From Rikenellaceae bacterium DTU001 (GTDB lineage: Bacteria; Bacteroidota; Bacteroidia; Bacteroidales; DTU049): a stretch of 51,434 nt of DNA. How positions within the stretch are numbered: position 1 is the stretch's first letter; each line of letters starts with the position of its first letter. The translations under genes were made by a program, and so were the position numbers. Shown here one piece after another: positions 38,226 to 47,156 of the stretch. The DNA lies in assembly GCA_001512885.1 (NCBI GenBank), contig LFSZ01000031.1, forward strand, positions 1 through 51,434, given 5' to 3'. The notes below the pieces were generated by a model that was given only the letters and a program-made list of their open reading frames with translations, was not told where the DNA came from and made no database searches.

Positions 38226-39146
38226 ATGAATAAAACTAAAAAAATATTGATAGCTGTTATATTTATAGCTTCTATAGGTTTCTTATATTGGGGGATCAAC
38301 TTTTTAAAAGGTTTAAAAATATTTTCTGACAATACTATTGTTTACGTAGATTATGATGAGACTTATGGTTTGACTACTAATAGCCCTGTACTTTTGAATG
38401 GCCTCAATATTGGTAAAGTAGATGAATTTAAATTTATATCTGATGATTACAAGGTTCGAGTGCGATTACTCATTCAAACCAATATAGAAATCCCAAAGAA
38501 TTCAATTGCATTAATAACAAGTGGAGATTTTTTAGAAGGTAAAGTAATAAAAATAATCTTGGGTGATGCTAAAGAATATATAAAAGATAATGATTTTTTA
38601 AAAGGAGAAGTGAGTCCAGATTTTACTCAAATACTAGGAGCCGAACTCTCACCTTTAAAAGAAAAGGCCATTACCCTTATGGCCTCAATAGATAGTACTA
38701 TATCAATTTTTCAAAATATCGCTAATCCACAAGTTCAAAATGATTTGATAATGACAATAGAAAATATAAAAAAAACTACAATTAGTTTAAATAAATCTCT
38801 AGAAAACATTGAAAATATAAGCTCTAATATAAAAGCTAATAATGATAAAATAAATCAAATCATTACAAATATAAATCAGATAACAGATACGATAAAAAAT
38901 AGTGATTTGCATTTGGTGATAAATAATTTGAATAAAGATATCTATGAACTTCAAAAGATTATAGATACTATTAATATGAAATCTGGCACTATTGGCAAAT
39001 TGATATACGATGATAGTTTATATTTTTATCTAACAAAAAGCTCTCAAAGTCTTAATTATTTATTAGAAGACTTACGTAAAAATCCCAAACGATATATTAA
39101 TCTAAGTCTTATATCATTCGGATCTTCATCAAAAGAGAGAAAATAA
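38226..39146 (+). CDS. MCE/MlaD family lipid transport protein
   Basis: N-terminal TM then 'GLTTNSPVLLNGLNIGKVDEFKFISDDYKVRVRLLIQTNIEIPKNSIALITSGDFLEGKVIKIILG' MCE domain. Confidence 0.9.
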   Translation: MNKTKKILIAVIFIASIGFLYWGINFLKGLKIFSDNTIVYVDYDETYGLTTNSPVLLNGLNIGKVDEFKFISDDYKVRVRLLIQTNIEIPKNSIALITSGDFLEGKVIKIILGDAKEYIKDNDFLKGEVSPDFTQILGAELSPLKEKAITLMASIDSTISIFQNIANPQVQNDLIMTIENIKKTTISLNKSLENIENISSNIKANNDKINQIITNINQITDTIKNSDLHLVINNLNKDIYELQKIIDTINMKSGTIGKLIYDDSLYFYLTKSSQSLNYLLEDLRKNPKRYINLSLISFGSSSKERK

Positions 39147-39160
39147 AAAAAGTTGATTTC

Positions 39161-39325
39161 TTAATTAGCTAATATAACAAAATCTTTATTTAACATACAA
39201 AGATGACTATATTGCATTATTAAGTTACTTACTTCTTTTTTTGGTTTAGAAATTACAATAAGATGCAATTTTCTCAAATGTTTTAAAATTTTTTTTCGAT
39301 TTTTTAAAGTATAATTATCATTCAT
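39161..39325 (-). CDS. small basic ORF (54 aa), hypothetical, downstream of the ECF sigma gene
   Basis: Manual reverse-strand reading: MNDNYTLKNRKKILKHLRKLHLIVISKPKKEVSNLIMQYSHLCMLNKDFVILAN*; below the track's length cut-off. Confidence 0.3.
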   Translation of the reverse strand: MNDNYTLKNRKKILKHLRKLHLIVISKPKKEVSNLIMQYSHLCMLNKDFVILAN

Positions 39326-39377
39326 AGGCAATTTTTATTTAATAACGTAAATACCTATGAGTTTATTATTAAAAAAA

Positions 39378-39989
39378 TTATAAAAAAGGATCAATTTTTT
39401 TCTTAATATTCATAATAGCATATCTCATTCTGCCTAAAGCTGTATTGATACTAATGTTTTGAGCCTCTGCAATTTCTCTAAAACATTTATCTTCATTCAT
39501 CCTTAAATATACTACTTGTTTTTGTTTATCAGAAAGTGTAGATACTGCTTGCCGTACCAAATATTTATTTTCTTTTTTTATTAATAATTCTTCTGGTGAA
39601 ATAGAATGATCTTTAGTAATGCTATCGAAGAAATAATTTTCATTATCATCACAATTATTATTAGATATAGCATATTTATTTTGATATCTGAAATGATCTA
39701 CCACTGCATTATGAGTTATCCGAATAATCCATTGAGCAAATTTGCCCTCCTCCCTGTAATTACCAGATTTTATAGTATTTATTACTTTAAAAAAAACATC
39801 TTGAAAAATATCATTAGCTATTTCTTTGTTTTTAACAGAAACTAAAATGTAAGAAAAAATCCTTCTTTGATATCTCTTATATAATTCTTGAAAACTTCTT
39901 TGATCTCCTTGCTTATAAGCAATTACTAATTCTTCATCGCTCATATCAATGTACTCTTTCATATTATACAATTTTTTTGATATAAGCAT
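39378..39989 (-). CDS. ECF-type sigma-70 family RNA polymerase sigma factor (true start may be an internal ATG)
   Basis: 'RSFQELYKRYQRRIFSYIL...EIANDIFQDVFFKVI', 'WIIRITHNAVVDHFR', 'LSDKQKQVVYLRMNEDKCFREIAEAQNISINTALGRMRYA'. Confidence 0.92.
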   Translation of the reverse strand: MLISKKLYNMKEYIDMSDEELVIAYKQGDQRSFQELYKRYQRRIFSYILVSVKNKEIANDIFQDVFFKVINTIKSGNYREEGKFAQWIIRITHNAVVDHFRYQNKYAISNNNCDDNENYFFDSITKDHSISPEELLIKKENKYLVRQAVSTLSDKQKQVVYLRMNEDKCFREIAEAQNISINTALGRMRYAIMNIKKKIDPFL

Positions 39990-40021
39990 AAAAGTCTTAG
40001 TCGATAGGCAAAAATTTTATA

Positions 40022-40029
40022 CAAAGATA
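40022..40029 (-). promoter_or_regulatory. putative -7 element TATCTTTG upstream of the ECF sigma gene
   Basis: Reverse complement of caaagata; TAnnTTTG match. Confidence 0.45.
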
Positions 40030-40083
40030 AATAATTTTTTTAATAAAAAAATTATTATTAAAAAAAATTCCAAGAAAATTATA

Positions 40084-40091
40084 TAAATTTG
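40084..40091 (+). promoter_or_regulatory. putative -7 element TAAATTTG upstream of ORF 40109
   Basis: TAnnTTTG followed by C, 18 nt before ATG 40109. Confidence 0.45.
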
Positions 40092-40108
40092 CAATAAATA
40101 AAACTCTA

Positions 40109-40588
40109 ATGAAAAATAATTTTATATTAACAATTTTATTATTGTTTTTATCTCAAGTTTTAATAGGACAAACAATAATATATTATCCTCCTAAAGGAAT
40201 AGTAGAGACAAAATATTCACCTACAGACAATATTTATAATTATCAGGATACATTAGGGATCATTAGTATTCAGATAAAACTAATCTCAAATAGAAATTTT
40301 TATAATTTTAAAGAAACATTTAATCAAGAAAAATTTTTCTTTGATAATCAATTAATACCAATGTTAAAAAATTTTGATTTCACAATCAGCAATAAAACTG
40401 GTATTTTATTAAAAGGTTACATAGAAGTATTGCATAATGAACAAATAATAGAAATAGTTAGAACAACCTTTTTCACTGGAGATAGTAATAATATTGTTAT
40501 ATTTACTGCGGCATACCCTAAAGAAATTGATGAGATTTTTTATTCTCCATTACTAGAATCATTAAGGTCCTTAGAACTAAAAAATTAA
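40109..40588 (+). CDS. hypothetical secreted protein
   Basis: 159 aa ORF with signal peptide and promoter-like motif; no family recognised. Confidence 0.65.
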   Translation: MKNNFILTILLLFLSQVLIGQTIIYYPPKGIVETKYSPTDNIYNYQDTLGIISIQIKLISNRNFYNFKETFNQEKFFFDNQLIPMLKNFDFTISNKTGILLKGYIEVLHNEQIIEIVRTTFFTGDSNNIVIFTAAYPKEIDEIFYSPLLESLRSLELKN

Positions 40589-40606
40589 TTTAAATATGAA
40601 ATAAAT

Positions 40607-43357
40607 ATGAAAAAAGCTTTTATCATTTTTTTTATTTTTCTACCATTATTCATTTATAATCAAACATATACTGTACATCATCCTATACCATGGGCATTAA
40701 ATCATCAATATATGTGGGGGCCACAAGGCAGTAGTTGGAATTTAAATTTAAATCAAGATATCTTTCATTTTAATATTAACGAAAATCAAAGTTTTGGATA
40801 TATAGAAGATCTAGGAACTTTAGGACAATGGGGGATAGATTTAAATTTAAATGCTTATTTAGATATAGCATTATCATATTATGCAAGCGGTTTTCATAAT
40901 GGATGGGTGGATATTAATTATCCTGTAGATATTACTCTTACTTTTCCTGATTATGGCACCATAATTCCTGGTCAATGGGCCACTATTTCATCTGATTATA
41001 ATGTTTTACCTAATGCATATTTACACCCAACATTTCCAGATGAAGGTGTGATCGGTATGGATTTTAATTTTGGTGCAAATATTAATCTGGGAGGACAATT
41101 GTGTGCATATAATTGCACATCTTATAATGTTTTTAATATTAATGTACCTTACGATTCAGTAATATTATTGGAATTAAATACATATACAGGCATAGCTACA
41201 TATCCATGTATTTCTGGTGGCTATCCAGATATTTGCTATAGTAATGTTATACCATTAGAAGTAAATGACATTGGAGGAATAGGTCTAGCATTATGGGCTG
41301 ATATACCCTATATATCATCTTATGAGGATACAGTATTGTCTAATAAATGCCTAAAAGCTAGTGGTGTAGACTATTATATGAATTTAACATTAAATTTAAT
41401 TCAATTTATAGAATCTATGGCAGATATTATTGGCGGTTCTACAGGTGACGCTATTTATAATTTTATTAACTCATTAAGTGGAAGCATACAAATATATAAT
41501 GATCCTGATATGACTATAGAATTAAATTATACATTAATAGATCAAGCTAATTTATTTACAAAACACTATCTACATCAAGATTTGACCTTTTGTCCTACTA
41601 TATATACCACATTTTATTTTCCTACACCCGTAGAATATAAAGAAATAGATACTAATAATAATGTGATACAAAGTGGGATAAATGATACTGTTACTTTTAT
41701 AGTGGGTAATAACCTAAATATTTTATGGCCTTGTTTTGGATTAGATAGTTTGTCTACAGGCCCAATATTACATTTTATGAAAAACCAATTTAATAACCAT
41801 GTTTGGGATAGTATTGATTTGAATTTTAATATTATTGGATTAAGCTTTACATTAAATCTTGATATTAATGTATCTAAGGAAGCCATGGTTAATGTACCGC
41901 CTCTATGTGTAGAGATTAGTGCAAATGAAATAGTAAATATAGAGAATAATATAAATAATCTAAAAGATGCAAAGTCACATTACAATTTTCATTTCGGACC
42001 ATTTCTAGATGATACTTTGCATATTACTGATTTTGCATTAACGTGGATGAATGATACTTGGGAAATACTAGGCTTTAATGATTCAATTTTCCAAGCTGAA
42101 TTACTATCATCTGCCCCATCCATAGGGTTAAATATTATTGGAGATACAATTTTGTGCCAAGGTATGCAAAATGGTATTATTTATGCTCAAGTTCAAAATG
42201 GTAGCCCACCTTATAATTTTCTGTGGTCAACAGGTAATAATAATATTACTAATACACCAATAGATTCTATCATAGTAGGTGAGGGTACATATAGTGTTAC
42301 TATTACAGATGCAGGTGGATGTAGTGTGAGTGATAGTATAAATATTTTTAGTAATCCACCTATCAATATTAGCTTAGATAAAATAGATGTATGGTGTAAA
42401 CATGATTCTACCGGTACTATCATGATAATAGCATCAGGTGGTACACCGCCATATTCTTATGTTTTACACCCAAATAATATAAGTAGTACTACTAATATTT
42501 TTGATAGTTTACCTAAAGGTAGCTATATTGTTGAAATAATTGATTCTTATGGTTGTGTAGCCTATGATACTATCTATTTAGTAGAATTATATGAATTGCC
42601 ACCTGTGAATATTATGGCAGAACCTACCATTGGCTGCCAACCACTATATGTACAATTTTATGAAACTAATTATGAATATTTTCCTACTAATCGATATTTA
42701 TGGAGTTTCGGTGATACTATTTATAACCCTTTACATAAATTTAATACTGCAGGTAATATAGATATATGGGTTCAAGTAACTAATGAATTTGGTTGTGATA
42801 CTACAGCTTATTATTCTCAGTTTATCACAGTATATCCAAGTCCACAAGCTAATATGATAATTGATCCAGTTTTAGTTTATGCTACAGATGATCCTACCTT
42901 TACCATACAATGTTATAATCAAAGCTTAGGAGATACTTACATATCATGGGATTTTGGAGATTCTACTACCTCTACTGATGATTTTCCTTCTCATTCTTAT
43001 CAAAATGATGGCACTTACACAGTTACTTTAATCGCTTACAATGAATATGGATGTTCAGATACTATTAGTAGAGCTGTTTTAATGATAGATGATGTTTTAC
43101 AAATACCAAATGTAATAACTCCTAATGGAGATGGTATAAATGATGCATTTATTATAGAAAATATTGATAAATACCCATATTCTACTCTTACTATTTTAAA
43201 TAGATGGGGAAATGTAGTTTATGAAATAAATGGCTATGATAATACCTGGGATGCCAAGGATCAGCCAGGGGGTACTTATTATTACATTTTATATACTGGA
43301 TCTGGACCAAATAATCCTGATAAAGTATATAATGGAACTATTACAATAATAAAATAA
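40607..43357 (+). CDS. T9SS cargo with SprB-like repeats, PKD domains and gliding-motility-associated C-terminal domain
   Basis: 'NGSPPYNFLWSTGNNNITNTPIDSIIVGEGTYSVTITDAGGCSVSDSI', PKD 'ISWDFGDSTTSTDDFPSHSYQNDGTYTVTLIAYNEYGCSD', C-term 'IPNVITPNGDGINDAFIIENI...LTILNRWGNVVYEI'. Confidence 0.88.
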   Translation: MKKAFIIFFIFLPLFIYNQTYTVHHPIPWALNHQYMWGPQGSSWNLNLNQDIFHFNINENQSFGYIEDLGTLGQWGIDLNLNAYLDIALSYYASGFHNGWVDINYPVDITLTFPDYGTIIPGQWATISSDYNVLPNAYLHPTFPDEGVIGMDFNFGANINLGGQLCAYNCTSYNVFNINVPYDSVILLELNTYTGIATYPCISGGYPDICYSNVIPLEVNDIGGIGLALWADIPYISSYEDTVLSNKCLKASGVDYYMNLTLNLIQFIESMADIIGGSTGDAIYNFINSLSGSIQIYNDPDMTIELNYTLIDQANLFTKHYLHQDLTFCPTIYTTFYFPTPVEYKEIDTNNNVIQSGINDTVTFIVGNNLNILWPCFGLDSLSTGPILHFMKNQFNNHVWDSIDLNFNIIGLSFTLNLDINVSKEAMVNVPPLCVEISANEIVNIENNINNLKDAKSHYNFHFGPFLDDTLHITDFALTWMNDTWEILGFNDSIFQAELLSSAPSIGLNIIGDTILCQGMQNGIIYAQVQNGSPPYNFLWSTGNNNITNTPIDSIIVGEGTYSVTITDAGGCSVSDSINIFSNPPINISLDKIDVWCKHDSTGTIMIIASGGTPPYSYVLHPNNISSTTNIFDSLPKGSYIVEIIDSYGCVAYDTIYLVELYELPPVNIMAEPTIGCQPLYVQFYETNYEYFPTNRYLWSFGDTIYNPLHKFNTAGNIDIWVQVTNEFGCDTTAYYSQFITVYPSPQANMIIDPVLVYATDDPTFTIQCYNQSLGDTYISWDFGDSTTSTDDFPSHSYQNDGTYTVTLIAYNEYGCSDTISRAVLMIDDVLQIPNVITPNGDGINDAFIIENIDKYPYSTLTILNRWGNVVYEINGYDNTWDAKDQPGGTYYYILYTGSGPNNPDKVYNGTITIIK

Positions 43358-43360
43358 AAA

Positions 43361-45721
43361 ATGAAAAAAATCTTTTTTATTACTTATTTGATAATTATTT
43401 TTTGCTTTTTATATATAAATTCATTAAAAGCTCAATTAATTGTAAATATCATACCTAATGATACTTCGATTTGTAGAGGAGATTCTTTGATTTTAAATGC
43501 TACAAGTAATTTACCTTTTACCACATTTCAATGGTCAACAGGAGATAACACTTCATCTATTACTGTTGCACCTGTATCTACAACAACATACGCCGTTACA
43601 GGTACATCTTCCTCAGATGAAACAGCTTCAGCTAGTGTAACTATAATAGTAAAAGACAATCCAAATCTCACATATCATTTAACTACTTCTGTTTTTTGTG
43701 ATGTAGGAGGCATAGATACTATTACAATTAATTCAGATATGCCTGGAACCGAGTATATATGGAGCACTGGAGAGACAAGTGATCAAATAATAGTATCGAT
43801 AGATAGTACTTCAGTTTTTTTTGTTACTGGTACTGCACCTAATGGATGTAGTGCAACGGCTTCAATATTTGTAATGTTAGCTCCAAATCCCACCATAATT
43901 ACCACAAATGATACGATTTGTTTAGGAGAAACTGGCTATATCTCTGTCAGTGGCGATGCGATGGGTTATGAGTGGAATAATGGTAGCAACCAATTTACAA
44001 TATCAGATAATCCTACTATTACAACTACATATACTGTTACAGGAATAAGCTTTTTAGGATGCACTGCATCAGCTACTGCTACAATAGTTGTAAATCCTTT
44101 ACCTACTATTACAATACAAGCTACTGATCAAAATGTATGCCAAGGTTCAGAAACAACTCTAATAGCTAGTGGTGGAATGAATTATGTTTGGTCTAATGGT
44201 GAAACTACTAATATTATAAATTCAATTATTAATCAACAAACCTCTTTTAGTGTAACTGGCACAGATAATAATGGATGTAAAAATTCTGCTACTATACAAA
44301 TAAACGTATACCCTTTGCCAACGATAATAGTTAATGATCGGACTATTTGTATAGGCGATACAGTAACATTGTATGCTCAGGGCGCTAGTACATATATTTG
44401 GAGTAATCAACAAAGTGGTAATTCTATTGTAGTTTCACCTAGCACTACGACTACTTATTCAGTTACAGGTACTGATAATAACGGTTGCACAGGTAGCACT
44501 ATTGCTGTAGTAACAGTTCTTAGTAATCCTGTTCTGATAGTTAATGATACTGCTATATGTGAAGGCGAGAGCGCTACTCTTACAGTTTCAGGTGCTGATA
44601 CATATCATTGGAGTAATGGATTGAATACTCCTAGTATCTTTGTAACCCCCAATCAAACAACTACTTATATAGTAACGGGTTATTTGGGTAGTAGTTGTAG
44701 TGCTTCAGCTAGCATTACAGTTACCATTAATCCTTTACCGAATTTTGAGATTAACACTCAACCTGCATATTGCGATGCATTTAATGGCCAAGCTACGATA
44801 GAACATTTATCTGGTACACCACCATTTCAATATTTGTGGAATACTTACCCACAACAAACTACTCAAGAAATTACAGAATTATGTGGAGGTACTTATTTTG
44901 TTACTGTTGTAGATGCTAATGGTTGCAAAACTACTGGACAAACTTTTATAGAAACTTTGCCACCTTTTAATATTACTAGTAATGTTTTACCAGAGCATTG
45001 CGGTAATAAAGATGGCAGTATCATTATAAATGTAAATGGTAATTTACACCCTCTTACATATTACTGGAGTCATAATCCTAATCTTGACACAAATGAATTA
45101 TATAATTTATCAAGCGGATATTATCATGTAACCATCACAGATGATCTATGTACAAAAGACACATCTATTCGAGTTCCTTATTGGCATGGTCCTAATGCTA
45201 GATTTACTCCTAGCACATATTTATGGTATATGGATGGCGAACCAATTGTATTTTATAATTATACTGTCGGTGCTATTTCTTATTTATTTGAATTTGGAGA
45301 CGGTACTAGCAGCACTGACATTAATCCATCTCATAGATATACTGAGTCTGGAACATTTGTTATAACTCTATATGCTACAGATGAATATAATTGCACATCT
45401 ATATATGTTGATTCTATCACTGTTTTAGAAAATTTTCGAATATTTATTCCTAATGCATTTACTCCAAATAATGATTTTTTAAATGATTATTTTACTCCAT
45501 TTATTCAGGGAATAGATATCGATAGTTACGAGATATTTATTTTTAGTAGGACTGGCAAATTATTGTACCATAGCAAAGATATAAATAAACCTTGGGATGG
45601 TAATATAGTTGACAAAAATGAAAGGAATATCAATCCAAATACATTTTTATATGTTATAAAATTACGTACTATAAATGAAAAAGATAAAATATATCGAGGA
45701 GTTATTAATTTGATACATTAA
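43361..45721 (+). CDS. T9SS cargo with about six tandem Ig-like repeats, SprB-like modules, PKD domain and gliding-motility-associated C-terminal domain
   Basis: Repeated 'ICxGxxxxLxxxGxxxYxWSNGxxxxxIxVxPxxTTTYxVTGxxxxGC'; PKD 'YLFEFGDGTSSTDINPSHRYTESGTF'; C-term 'IFIPNAFTPNNDFLNDYF'. Confidence 0.88.
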   Translation: MKKIFFITYLIIIFCFLYINSLKAQLIVNIIPNDTSICRGDSLILNATSNLPFTTFQWSTGDNTSSITVAPVSTTTYAVTGTSSSDETASASVTIIVKDNPNLTYHLTTSVFCDVGGIDTITINSDMPGTEYIWSTGETSDQIIVSIDSTSVFFVTGTAPNGCSATASIFVMLAPNPTIITTNDTICLGETGYISVSGDAMGYEWNNGSNQFTISDNPTITTTYTVTGISFLGCTASATATIVVNPLPTITIQATDQNVCQGSETTLIASGGMNYVWSNGETTNIINSIINQQTSFSVTGTDNNGCKNSATIQINVYPLPTIIVNDRTICIGDTVTLYAQGASTYIWSNQQSGNSIVVSPSTTTTYSVTGTDNNGCTGSTIAVVTVLSNPVLIVNDTAICEGESATLTVSGADTYHWSNGLNTPSIFVTPNQTTTYIVTGYLGSSCSASASITVTINPLPNFEINTQPAYCDAFNGQATIEHLSGTPPFQYLWNTYPQQTTQEITELCGGTYFVTVVDANGCKTTGQTFIETLPPFNITSNVLPEHCGNKDGSIIINVNGNLHPLTYYWSHNPNLDTNELYNLSSGYYHVTITDDLCTKDTSIRVPYWHGPNARFTPSTYLWYMDGEPIVFYNYTVGAISYLFEFGDGTSSTDINPSHRYTESGTFVITLYATDEYNCTSIYVDSITVLENFRIFIPNAFTPNNDFLNDYFTPFIQGIDIDSYEIFIFSRTGKLLYHSKDINKPWDGNIVDKNERNINPNTFLYVIKLRTINEKDKIYRGVINLIH
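43457..44740 (+). repeat. in-frame tandem array of about six ~70-aa Ig-like repeats
   Basis: Six consecutive modules visible by eye in the protein, each ending in a variant of 'VxPLP/NP'. Confidence 0.75.
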
Positions 45722-45725
45722 TTAT

Positions 45726-45974
45726 GATTCTATAACGTTTATTGTGGGTAATAAAATTTTAGATTGTTACAAAAAATAACTATTTTTAATTATTTAGGCT
45801 AATTTTTTTACCACAAAGGGCACTAAGTTATTACACAAAGTTCACAAAGTGCCATTTATAACCCTTTTAATTCCATCTTTCTCGTATGTCTATTTAATAA
45901 AACAATATTAACAAATTCTTTTTTGTACAATTACTCTTTTTTAAATCTTTGCCCATATAAAACGTTATAGAACC
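45726..45974. mobile_element. MITE-like non-coding element (~249 bp) with 23-bp terminal inverted repeats
   Basis: GATTCTATAACGTTTATTGTGGG (45726-45748) versus the reverse complement of 45952-45974, GGTTCTATAACGTTTTATATGGG (19/23 identical). No clear target-site duplication seen. Confidence 0.55.
45812..45849 (+). repeat. short CACAAAG-type repeat cluster
   Basis: CACAAAGGGCACTAAGTTATTACACAAAGTTCACAAAG: four 7-nt CAC(A/T)AAG units in two 9-nt-spaced pairs. Confidence 0.8.
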
Positions 45975-46073
45975 AAAAATGTTGGCACTATTTAAAATCA
46001 CTAGAAGAAAATTATACATTACTTTGTATATCAAGCTAAATTTTTAATATTGATAATTATCACAAAAAGATAA

Positions 46074-47156
46074 TTAAATCTCTCTATAAATAAGATAAAT
46101 AGCAATAATGATAAAAATAAAATTTGGCAACCAAGCTGCTATAAATGGGGATAAAATACCTGCAACACCATAAGAAACACTAATTTGCTGAAATAAAATA
46201 TATCCGAAGCTTAATGAAAGTCCTATAGCTAAATTTAAACCTAATCCACCCTGTTTTTTATTAATTGATAATGTTACCGCAATTATAGTTAATATAATCG
46301 CTGAAAATGGTGATGCATATCTGTTTTGTCTTTCTACTAAAAGCTCATTTATATTTTCTGCACCTCTTTCTTTTTGTTTTCTTATATATTTATTTAATTC
46401 AGTAAAATTCATAGTCTCTAATAAAGTAGTTTCATAATTAAGATCACTAGGAGTAATTGGTAATATCGTATCTAAGTTTTTGTATCTGGTTAATTGCTCT
46501 ATACTATCTTTTATATTTCTAATGATTACATCTGTCAATTGCCATTTTTTAGAAATTGTATCATAATGACTAAAAGAAGCTATCATTTTATTAGTTACAC
46601 CTTTTTGATAGTCGATTTTATCCATTGATAAAAATCTACCCTCATAATCTTTTACATCCCATGTATGCATATATACAAAATTGTTTTTATCTAATTGCAT
46701 ATGAATATAACTTTCTTTGGTCTGAGGATTTCTTTTTATATATACATTTTCGAAGTTTATTCTACGTTGATTAGCAGGTGGCAAAATAAAATTTTGCAAT
46801 ACAAATGAAAAAATAGCTAAACAAAAACTAACTACTAGATATGGTCTGAGAATTCTTTTAAAATCAATACCGACGCTATACATAGCTATTATCTCTGAAC
46901 GACTAGCTAATTTAGATGTAAAATATATTACTGATATAAAAATAAATAGTGATGAAAAAAGATTTATGAAATATGGTATGAAATTAAAATAATATTCTGT
47001 AATAATAAGTGAAACTGGAGCATTCTTTGCAATAAATTTATCTATTTTTTCAGAAATATCAAAAGCAATAATGATAAAAATTAATAAAGTAATAATTAAT
47101 ATAAAAGAACTAATAAATTTTTTAGCAATATATAAATCTAATTTTTTGATTTTCAT
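46074..47156 (-). CDS. LptF/LptG family permease
   Basis: 'LDLYIAKKFISSFILIITLLIFIIIAFDISEKIDKFI', 'LASRSEIIAMYSVGIDFKRILRPYL', 'GLGLNLAIGLSLSFGYILFQQIS'. Confidence 0.92.
   Translation of the reverse strand: MKIKKLDLYIAKKFISSFILIITLLIFIIIAFDISEKIDKFIAKNAPVSLIITEYYFNFIPYFINLFSSLFIFISVIYFTSKLASRSEIIAMYSVGIDFKRILRPYLVVSFCLAIFSFVLQNFILPPANQRRINFENVYIKRNPQTKESYIHMQLDKNNFVYMHTWDVKDYEGRFLSMDKIDYQKGVTNKMIASFSHYDTISKKWQLTDVIIRNIKDSIEQLTRYKNLDTILPITPSDLNYETTLLETMNFTELNKYIRKQKERGAENINELLVERQNRYASPFSAIILTIIAVTLSINKKQGGLGLNLAIGLSLSFGYILFQQISVSYGVAGILSPFIAAWLPNFIFIIIAIYLIYREI

Noticed and set aside
41614-44413. Minus-strand 60-90-aa ORFs within the large cargo genes
   Set aside because: Antisense to clearly repetitive cargo proteins; no promoter or family evidence.
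45141-45365. Plus-strand 74-aa out-of-frame ORF
   Set aside because: Inside the PKD-encoding part of the 786-aa cargo protein in another frame; hydrophobic by chance.
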